Shown: positions 15,990 to 23,119 of the stretch, piece by piece
Numbering within the stretch: the first letter of the stretch is position 1
How the letters are laid out: the number at the start of each line of letters is the position of its first letter
Assembly (NCBI GenBank): GCA_030590765.1
Contig: JAUVCP010000001.1
Location: 1-24,941 of the forward strand
DNA: 24,941 nucleotides
Reading direction: 5' to 3'
Source of the DNA: Flavobacteriaceae bacterium
GTDB taxonomy: Bacteria > Bacteroidota > Bacteroidia > Flavobacteriales > Flavobacteriaceae
The notes under the pieces: model-generated
Told to the model about the DNA's origin: nothing
Databases searched by the model: none
What the model saw: the letters and a program-made list of their open reading frames with translations, nothing else
Made by a program: the position numbers and the translations under genes

Positions 15990-17780
15990 GTGAGTAAACT
16001 AAAGAAATCAGGTCTAATTTTGGCGCTTTTTATCTGCGCAAATATATTATCCTGTTCAACAAAAACCTCTTCACAGGATCACAAATTAACAAGTCGGAAA
16101 TTTCAAGGAATTCCGAGTTTAGCTATTAGCCCTAATGGGCGACTTTGGGTAACCTGGTATGCAGGGATAACACCAGACGAAGATGAAAACAATTATGTCG
16201 TGGTTGCAACGAATGGAGATAAGGGGCTATCCTGGACAGAAAAACTGATCATCGATCCCGATGGTGAAGGACCGGTTCGTGCCTTTGACCCGGAGATATG
16301 GTTGGATCCAACCGAGAAACTCTGGCTCTTCTGGGCGGAGACAATTGGTCATGATGGTGCGAACGCAGTTCTCTGGGCGAAGACCAATAACAGTCCTGAT
16401 AAAGAAGATTCTGAATGGTCAGAGCCAATGCGTATTTCAACAGGAGTTATGATGTGTAAACCAACCGTTCTAAACAATGGAGAGTGGTTATTTCCAGTAT
16501 CAACATGGCGTGAAACTGATAATAGTGCCAAAGTGATTGTTTCTACAGACCAGGGAAAAACATTCCTTCTTCGGGGAGCCTGTAATGTACCTAAGGAAAT
16601 CCGAGATTATGATGAGCATATGATTGTTGAGAGAAAAGATAAATCCTTATGGATGCTGATTCGAATCAAAGGAGGAATTGGAGAGAGTATTTCGAATAAT
16701 GCCGGAAAAACTTGGAGTGTACCTGAGTCTTCTGTCATTAAGCATCCCTCAGCACGGTTCTTTATAAGACGCCTTCAATCAGGAAATTTATTATTAGTCA
16801 AGCATGGATTGATCAACGAAAGAAGCGGGCGCTCACATTTAACAGCATATATTTCAAAAGATGATGGCAAGACCTGGTTGGGTGGTTTATTACTAGACAA
16901 AAGAAGTGGAGTTTCCTACCCGGATGGCCAGCAGAGTTCAGACGGAACAATCCATATTATTTATGATTATTCCCGTACGACAGCACGAGAGATCCATTTG
17001 GCTAAATTCACAGAAGATGATGTACTTAAAGGAGATATAAATTCCTCTACTGTTTCGTTACAAATGTTAATTAGTAAATATTCTGAATTAGGATTTGACA
17101 GCAAAAAGATCTTTATAAAAGAGGCTACCGTAAAAATCATTTCTCAACAAAAAGATAATGAAATTCGTTATACCACAGATGGCTCAGAGCCTGATCAAAA
17201 TTCATTTTTATTTACGAAACCGTTCAAAGTTTATGAAACAACAAGATTAAAAATTAGAGAATTTACTCCGAATGGATCAATAAGAAACATATATGAAGCA
17301 AGTTATATCAAAGAAAAACCTATTATGCCTGTTTCTGTAATTATAAATAGTAGTGGCTTAAATTTTGAATATTTTGAACTTGAAATTGCAATAGATTCAC
17401 TAGCCGATCTTCGAGGGTATGAACCATCAAAAACTGGTATAATTGATAAGATTGCTTTTCCTTATAAAATTGAAGAATTATCTGAATTTTTTGGATTAAT
17501 TTATAATGGGTTTATAAACATCCCTGAAGAGGATGTTTACACCTTTAGTGTGCTTTCTAATGATGGAAGTCGCCTATACATTGCTGACAAATTAGTTGTT
17601 GATAATGACGGACTTCATGGAGCCTATGAAGTAGCGGGAGAAATTGCCCTACAAAAAGGTTGGCATAAAATAAGCCTTTCTTATTTTCAAGCTGGTGGAG
17701 GGAAAGATCTGAAAGTGTATTGGACTAATTCAGAGTTTGAATGGAAAGAAATTTCAGCAGAAAATTTATCAGGCTATTAA
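15990..17780 (+). CDS. Lipoprotein with BNR (sialidase-like) propeller, CHB_HEX_C and PA14 domains
   Basis: Translation starts at GTG 15990; an in-frame stop at 15978 blocks longer forms. A lipoprotein signal ends at Cys22 (ANILSC). Residues about 35-345 form a BNR_2-type six-bladed propeller with Asp-box-like motifs NGDKGLSW, STDQGKTF, SNNAGKTW and SKDDGKTW. Residues about 370-445 match the chitobiase/hexosaminidase C-terminal fold (IRYTTDGSEPDQNS). A C-terminal PA14 domain follows (VYTFSVLSNDGSRLYIAD). BNR proteins of this type are often annotated as exo-sialidases, but members act on varied glycans, so the substrate is unknown. The propeller half has much higher GC than the C-terminal half, which suggests a composite origin. 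The next gene, a GH2, begins 6 bp downstream. Confidence 0.8.
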   Translation: MSKLKKSGLILALFICANILSCSTKTSSQDHKLTSRKFQGIPSLAISPNGRLWVTWYAGITPDEDENNYVVVATNGDKGLSWTEKLIIDPDGEGPVRAFDPEIWLDPTEKLWLFWAETIGHDGANAVLWAKTNNSPDKEDSEWSEPMRISTGVMMCKPTVLNNGEWLFPVSTWRETDNSAKVIVSTDQGKTFLLRGACNVPKEIRDYDEHMIVERKDKSLWMLIRIKGGIGESISNNAGKTWSVPESSVIKHPSARFFIRRLQSGNLLLVKHGLINERSGRSHLTAYISKDDGKTWLGGLLLDKRSGVSYPDGQQSSDGTIHIIYDYSRTTAREIHLAKFTEDDVLKGDINSSTVSLQMLISKYSELGFDSKKIFIKEATVKIISQQKDNEIRYTTDGSEPDQNSFLFTKPFKVYETTRLKIREFTPNGSIRNIYEASYIKEKPIMPVSVIINSSGLNFEYFELEIAIDSLADLRGYEPSKTGIIDKIAFPYKIEELSEFFGLIYNGFINIPEEDVYTFSVLSNDGSRLYIADKLVVDNDGLHGAYEVAGEIALQKGWHKISLSYFQAGGGKDLKVYWTNSEFEWKEISAENLSGY

Positions 17781-17786
17781 GAAACA

Positions 17787-20234
17787 ATGAAACTATCCAA
17801 ATTAATAAATTCAGTCAGTTTTTTTTATGTAGTATTGTTCTCTTTCGTCTCATATGAAATGTATTGTCAACAAAATTCTCTTTCACCCAAAGTACGTGAA
17901 AGAATGAATTTTGATTTTAATTGGAAATTTCAGAAAGGGGAAGCTAAGGGAGCCGAATCGGTTGATTTTAAAGACAAAAATTGGCGTTCTTTAAATGTTC
18001 CACACGACTGGAGCATTGAAGGGAACTTTGAAAAAGATAGTCCTTCAGAAAAAGGAGGTGGTTATTTAACAGGGGGAATTGGCTGGTACCGTAAAACATT
18101 TACTCTCCCCGAAGAATATCACAATAAAAAAAGCATCATTGAATTTGATGGAGTTTATATGAATAGTGATGTCTGGATCAATGGAAATTACCTGGGCAAA
18201 AGTATTTATGGATATCTAAGTTTTCATTATGATCTGACTCCTTATCTAAACTATGGTAGTAAAAATAATATTCTTGTAGTCAAGGTGGATAATTCTGAAC
18301 AGCCTAATTCACGTTGGTATACCGGTTCAGGTATATTTCGTCATGTTTGGCTAACAGTGACGGATAAAATTCATGTAGCACATTGGGGTACGTTTGTAAA
18401 TACTCCTGAGGTAAGTAATGAATTGGCAAAAACTCATATTAAAACTATAGTAAAAAACGATTACGATGTTCCAAAGCATATAGTATTAACGAGTAATATT
18501 GTTGATCCTAATGAGAATGTTTTAGTATCTGTAAGATCAGAATATAATATATCTGCACATGGGTCTTATAAATATGTTCAGGAAGTTGAACTCGACAACC
18601 CGTCTCTGTGGTCTGTTGACCAACCTGATTTATATACTATAGATTCGAAGGTTACATTTGAAAACGAAATACTTGATGATTATAAAACTCCTTTTGGTAT
18701 TCGTGAATTCCACTTTGACCCTAATTCCGGATTTTCTCTAAATAATCAAAATATAAAAATTAAGGGGGTGTGCATTCATCACGATCTTGGTTCTTTGGGA
18801 GCAGCCTTAAACAACCGTGCCTTGGAACGGAGATTGGAAATTCTTAAAGATATGGGTTGTAATGCTATCCGTACCAGTCATAATTTTCCTTCACCTGATT
18901 TGCTCGATCTATGCGATAAAATGGGCTTTATGGTTTTAGATGAAGCGTTTGACATGTGGTATGTGGGGCATACAGGTTTTAGTTATGATTACTATTTTGA
19001 TCGTTACGCAATTCGGGATTTAAAACGAATGATTCATAGAGACCGGAATCACCCCAGTGTTATTATGTGGAGTGTTGGAAATGAAATATCGGCAGAAACA
19101 ATTTATGATGATGGCTTACAAACTTTGCAAAAATTAGTGGACGCAGTACATGAAGAAGACACAACTCGTCCGGTTACTAACGCCGTTGTGCAAATAAAAG
19201 CAGCTAATGAAACTGGTTTTGCCGAAATACTTGATGTAGTGGGCTATAACTATTTTGGGCAGGGAATAGAATTTGACGCTACGAAGTATGATGAAGACCA
19301 TAAAAAATTTCCAAATCGAATTATTTTTGGTAGTGAAAATGCTTCTACAATCAGCACACGAGGAGTATACCATTTCCCGGCAGATTCTCTAATTTACAAT
19401 TCTAAAGACATGCAGTGTTCTTCGTTTGATAACTGTTATCCACCATGGGGAGGGACTGCTGAAGAAAATTGGAAAGCTGTAAAAGATAGAGATTTTGTAT
19501 CTGGACTTTTTGTATGGACAGGTTTTGATTATATAGGAGAACCCACACCTTACTCATGGCCTGCGCGCAGTTCTTATTTTGGTCTGATTGATTTATGTGG
19601 TTTCCCCAAGGATGGTTTCTATTTCTATAAAAGTCAGTGGACTGAGGAGCCTATGGTACATCTTTTACCACATTGGAACTGGGAAGGAAAGGAAGGTGAC
19701 CTGATCGATATACTGGCATACACCAACTGCGACGAAGTGGAGCTTTTTTTAAACGATAAATCATTAGGAACTCAAATAGTAAATTCATCGACCTCCTTGA
19801 AGTTAAGCTGGAAGATACCGTATAAACCTGGAATATTACGGGCAGCTGGTAAAAAAAATGGTGAAGTTGTGTGTGAAGCAATACAAAAAACTGCGGGACT
19901 TGCAGCAAAAATTAAATTGACTGTTGATAGAAATCATTTAGAATCCAACAACAAGGATCTTTCATTTATTAAGGTTGAGATTGAAGATAAAGACGGGATC
20001 TTAGTTCCAACTGCAGGAAACCTGATAAAGTTTAAAATTGACGGGTCTGGAGAACTTGTTGGTGTTGATAACGGAAATCCCTTGAATCATAAGAGTTTTA
20101 AAGGGAGCCAGGTCTCTGCATTTAATGGACTCTGCTTAGCAACAGTACAATCAACATTAAAATCAGGACAGATCACTGTAATTGCAGAATCAGAAGATTT
20201 GATCTCCGATAGATTGATAATTTCAGTGGATTAG
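17787..20234 (+). CDS. Exported GH2 beta-galactosidase-like glycosidase
   Basis: This 815-residue enzyme has a signal peptide (VSFFYVVLFSFVSYEMYCQ) and full GH2 architecture: sugar-binding jelly roll (VPHDWSIEGNF, GIGWYRKTF, GVYMNSDVWINGNYLG), immunoglobulin domain, TIM barrel, then DUF4982-like and GH2 C-terminal domains. The acid/base is Glu433 in MWSVGNEIS and the nucleophile is Glu517 in IFGSENAST. RTSHNFPSPDLLDLCDKMG is the usual barrel entry motif. The family includes beta-galactosidases, beta-glucuronidases and related exo-enzymes; I favour beta-galactosidase but sequence alone does not settle it. It is periplasmic or exported, unlike the cytosolic GH2 upstream. It starts 6 bp after the BNR lipoprotein, implying cotranscription, and is followed by a 314-bp gap. 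Confidence 0.9.
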   Translation: MKLSKLINSVSFFYVVLFSFVSYEMYCQQNSLSPKVRERMNFDFNWKFQKGEAKGAESVDFKDKNWRSLNVPHDWSIEGNFEKDSPSEKGGGYLTGGIGWYRKTFTLPEEYHNKKSIIEFDGVYMNSDVWINGNYLGKSIYGYLSFHYDLTPYLNYGSKNNILVVKVDNSEQPNSRWYTGSGIFRHVWLTVTDKIHVAHWGTFVNTPEVSNELAKTHIKTIVKNDYDVPKHIVLTSNIVDPNENVLVSVRSEYNISAHGSYKYVQEVELDNPSLWSVDQPDLYTIDSKVTFENEILDDYKTPFGIREFHFDPNSGFSLNNQNIKIKGVCIHHDLGSLGAALNNRALERRLEILKDMGCNAIRTSHNFPSPDLLDLCDKMGFMVLDEAFDMWYVGHTGFSYDYYFDRYAIRDLKRMIHRDRNHPSVIMWSVGNEISAETIYDDGLQTLQKLVDAVHEEDTTRPVTNAVVQIKAANETGFAEILDVVGYNYFGQGIEFDATKYDEDHKKFPNRIIFGSENASTISTRGVYHFPADSLIYNSKDMQCSSFDNCYPPWGGTAEENWKAVKDRDFVSGLFVWTGFDYIGEPTPYSWPARSSYFGLIDLCGFPKDGFYFYKSQWTEEPMVHLLPHWNWEGKEGDLIDILAYTNCDEVELFLNDKSLGTQIVNSSTSLKLSWKIPYKPGILRAAGKKNGEVVCEAIQKTAGLAAKIKLTVDRNHLESNNKDLSFIKVEIEDKDGILVPTAGNLIKFKIDGSGELVGVDNGNPLNHKSFKGSQVSAFNGLCLATVQSTLKSGQITVIAESEDLISDRLIISVD

Positions 20235-20548
20235 TCTCTAATTAATTAGTCTCTTCAAGAAAACTAATGATTTTTCAAGTCTTTGACAAGAAAATGTCAA
20301 AGATGAGGATTTCAAAATTATGAATATCAAGTAGTAACTTATATGTATGACTGTTTTCAAAACGAGAGTAACGAAGTATTTGGCAGATCAGCATAGAGTA
20401 AAAGAAGATAACAGGTAAGAAAATATTTGAAAAGAAACTAAATGAACATCGTGAAAGATGTGATAGTTTAATTGACAAAGTAAAATAGTTGACTAACCTA
20501 TATAACTAAATATCACATCATAAGTAAATTAATAATTGAAAATACAAA
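20235..20548. other. 314-bp gap with coding-like fragments in shifted frames
   Basis: No intact gene is visible. Two short plus-strand readings look like protein rather than random AT-rich sequence: 20347-20418 (23 codons, with TKYLADQHRVKEDNR) and 20403-20488 (ending in KLNEHRERCDSLIDKVK). They overlap in different frames and could be the tail of a decayed gene broken by a frameshift, but I recognise no family. A 9-bp hairpin at 20280-20303 lies upstream of them. A promoter for the rhamnosidase gene should lie in the last 60 bp; TTGAC at 20489-20493 is present, but I see no convincing -7 element. Confidence 0.35.
20280..20303. repeat. Perfect 9-bp inverted repeat after the beta-galactosidase gene
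   Basis: TCTTTGACA (20280-20288) and TGTCAAAGA (20295-20303) pair perfectly across a 6-nt AGAAAA loop, 45 bp after the GH2 stop. No T-run follows on either strand, so it is a poor intrinsic terminator. A transcript-end stabilising hairpin or a protein-binding palindrome is possible. Confidence 0.5.
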
Positions 20549-22975
20549 ATGAAAATAATTACTTTATTTATTTTACCACTAATTATACTAATTAGCTGTA
20601 AGAATATTGCTCAAAAAACAGATCAAAATGATACTTGGGAAAAGGCCCAATGGATTGGTCTTGAAAAAATAGAAGATAGTTTAATAGTTGTTCCTGGTAT
20701 TCATGGTTTTAAGAGAATTCTTAAAAATAAATATACTAAACGATCTACTGTACCATTATTTCGAAAAGTATTTAAAGTAGATAAAACAATAGATAAGGCT
20801 ACGATTAACATTAGTGGACTTGGACATTATGAATTATATATCAATGGAAACAAAGTTGGAGACAGATTCCTTTCTCCCGGATGGAGTTATTATGATAAAC
20901 ATGTTCTATACAACACTTTCGATATAACCGCATTTCTAAAAAATGGCGAGAATACACTTGGGGCAATTGTAGGAAACGGTTTTTATAATGTTAATAATGA
21001 ACGATATCGCAAACTCGTAATCGCTTATGGCTACCCAAAACTAATCTTCAATATTCGCATTAAATATACTGATGGTAGCATCAAAAATATTGTTTCGGAT
21101 GAACAATGCAAAGTAAGCCCTTCTCCAATTACGTACAGCAGTATTTTTGGAGGTGAAGATTACGATGCCACTTTAGAACAAAAAGGATGGAGTAAAACAG
21201 AATTTGACGATTCTAAATGGAAAAATTCTATATTTATTAATGATTCTACAAGCATACTGATTCCTGAAAAAGATTTCCCTTTAAAGGTAATGCAGGAATT
21301 TAAAGTCCAAGCAATTTCAAAATCTAAAACTGGCAAGACCATCTATGATTTTGGGCAAAATGCCTCTGGCATTATCTCCATAAAAGTAAAAGGAAATAAG
21401 GGGGCTCAAGTTCGAATTTTACCGGATGAACTCATTAACGAAGATGGAAATGTTACACAAAGAAGTGGTGGTGGACCATACGAATTTAATTATACACTAA
21501 AAGGAGAAGGCATTGAAGAGTGGCAACCGCGATTTACCTATTACGGATTTAGGTACGCAGAGGTAGAGGTTATTGAACCTAAAGATGCTAAAAAAAAGAC
21601 AGAAGTGTTAGAACTGAAGTTGCTTCATACTCGAAATTCTTCTCCTACAGTTGGCTCTTTTAGTTGTTCGGACACGCTTTTCAATCAATTTTTTGAATTG
21701 ATCAATTGGGGAATTAAAAGCAATATGGCAAGTGTAGCAACCGATTGTCCTCATCGCGAAAAACTTGGATGGTTGGAACAAACTTATCTTATTGGTCCAT
21801 CAATACATTATAATTTTGATATACATGCATTATACAGCAAAATTGTTGATGATATGATGGATTCACAACTTGAAAATGGGTTAGTACCTGATATTGCTCC
21901 CGAGTATGTTGCATTTACTAAAGGATTTCGCGATTCACCTGAATGGGGAAGTGCATCCGTTATTATTCCCTGGCAATTATATCAATGGTACGGTGATGAA
22001 AAAGTAATAAAGAAAGCATATCCAATGATGAAGTCTTATGTGGATTATTTGCAAACTAAATTGCAAAATAATATGCTGACTCATGGTTTAGGTGATTGGT
22101 TTGATCTTGGCCCAAATGAACCAGGAGAAGCACAACTAACACCAAAGGCTGTTACTGCAACTTCTATTTACTATTACGATTTGCAGATTATAACAAAAAT
22201 TGCTGAAATGATGGGTTATAAGGAAGATCTTGAAAAGTATAAGTCCTTATCAGAAAATATAAAAGATGCTTTTCTAAAAGAATTTTACAATCATAAAGCG
22301 GGTATTATATCAACAGGTAGCCAAACTGCTTATGCTATGTCATTATATACAGGTTTGATACCCGATGCTGATAAAGAAAAGGTCTTTAATAATTTGGTGA
22401 ATTCTATTAAAAATAATGACTACGCACTTACTTCAGGTGATATCGGATATCATTTTTTGGTTCGTGTTTTAAGTGAGAATGGAAGGTCTGATATTCTCTA
22501 TAAAATGAACAACAGAAGTGACCGACCCGGTTATGGCTACCAATTAAAAAAAGGGGCTACCTCATTGACCGAAAGTTGGTCCGCCCTTACCCATGTTTCA
22601 AATAATCATATGATGCTTGGGCATTTGATGGAATGGTTTTATACCGGGCTAGGTGGCATTTATCAGGATAAAAACTCAATAGCTTACGAAGAGATAATTA
22701 TTGCCCCTAAACCAGTTGGAGATATGAAGTGGGTTAAATGTTCTTTTGATTCGCCAAAGGGAATTATTTCATCACAATGGATAATTAAAGAAAATTCTTT
22801 CAACCTAAATGTTGAGGTTCCTGAAAACTCAGTTGCTAAAATTATCATTCCAGAAAATTTCAAAAAAACTTCCTACAAAATTTTAGATCTGAATTCTCAA
22901 AACATAATAGATGTAAAAATTACGGATGGTGTATTTAAGATCACTCCTGGAAAATATGAGATCATTGCTAAATAA
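20549..22975 (+). CDS. GH78 alpha-L-rhamnosidase lipoprotein
   Basis: This 808-residue protein begins with a lipoprotein signal (LISC, Cys17). The GH78 layout is complete: N-terminal accessory beta-domains (INISGLGHYELYINGNKVGD, FLSPGWSYYDKHVLYNTFDI), a beta-sandwich with TIYDFGQNASGI, an (alpha/alpha)6 barrel, and a C-terminal beta-domain. The barrel carries TDCPHREKLGWLEQ with Asp399 and Glu404 aligned to the acidic cluster studied in GH78 enzymes, and TESWSA with Glu675, the second conserved catalytic glutamate. It removes terminal alpha-L-rhamnose from glycans or glycosides at the cell envelope. A 314-bp gap upstream suggests a separate promoter. Together with the BNR lipoprotein and GH2 enzyme it points to a rhamnose- and hexose-containing substrate. 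Confidence 0.93.
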   Translation: MKIITLFILPLIILISCKNIAQKTDQNDTWEKAQWIGLEKIEDSLIVVPGIHGFKRILKNKYTKRSTVPLFRKVFKVDKTIDKATINISGLGHYELYINGNKVGDRFLSPGWSYYDKHVLYNTFDITAFLKNGENTLGAIVGNGFYNVNNERYRKLVIAYGYPKLIFNIRIKYTDGSIKNIVSDEQCKVSPSPITYSSIFGGEDYDATLEQKGWSKTEFDDSKWKNSIFINDSTSILIPEKDFPLKVMQEFKVQAISKSKTGKTIYDFGQNASGIISIKVKGNKGAQVRILPDELINEDGNVTQRSGGGPYEFNYTLKGEGIEEWQPRFTYYGFRYAEVEVIEPKDAKKKTEVLELKLLHTRNSSPTVGSFSCSDTLFNQFFELINWGIKSNMASVATDCPHREKLGWLEQTYLIGPSIHYNFDIHALYSKIVDDMMDSQLENGLVPDIAPEYVAFTKGFRDSPEWGSASVIIPWQLYQWYGDEKVIKKAYPMMKSYVDYLQTKLQNNMLTHGLGDWFDLGPNEPGEAQLTPKAVTATSIYYYDLQIITKIAEMMGYKEDLEKYKSLSENIKDAFLKEFYNHKAGIISTGSQTAYAMSLYTGLIPDADKEKVFNNLVNSIKNNDYALTSGDIGYHFLVRVLSENGRSDILYKMNNRSDRPGYGYQLKKGATSLTESWSALTHVSNNHMMLGHLMEWFYTGLGGIYQDKNSIAYEEIIIAPKPVGDMKWVKCSFDSPKGIISSQWIIKENSFNLNVEVPENSVAKIIIPENFKKTSYKILDLNSQNIIDVKITDGVFKITPGKYEIIAK

Positions 22976-23078
22976 ATTGATCTTTTTACCTGTTCATTTA
23001 TGGTTAATATTCCACTATATTATAACAATAAAAAACAATACACATCATAATCATTTTAGTAATTTTATCCAGTTTCAA

Positions 23079-23095
23079 AACCTATATCTTAGGTT
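23079..23095. repeat. Small inverted repeat before the phosphatase gene
   Basis: AACCTA (23079-23084) and TAGGTT (23090-23095) pair perfectly across TATCT, 24 bp upstream of the metallophosphatase start. It may be an operator or a 5'-UTR hairpin. With only 6 bp it could also be chance. The rest of the 144-bp gap is AT-rich and featureless. Confidence 0.25.
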
Positions 23096-23119
23096 AAAAC
23101 ATCAAACAAATTTGGCTTT

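Noticed and set aside
16261..16452. Short plus-strand frame overlapping the BNR gene
   Set aside because: It reflects the higher GC of this part (fewer stop codons); the BNR frame carries the Asp-box motifs.
20280..20303. Intrinsic terminator for the GH2 gene
   Set aside because: The stem is perfect, but neither strand has a following T-run, so it is kept only as an inverted repeat.
20275..20478. 67-residue minus-strand frame in the intergenic gap
   Set aside because: It is Phe/Ile/Leu/Ser-rich as expected from the complement of an AT-rich tract, it spans the hairpin, and it has no recognisable family or neighbour on that strand.
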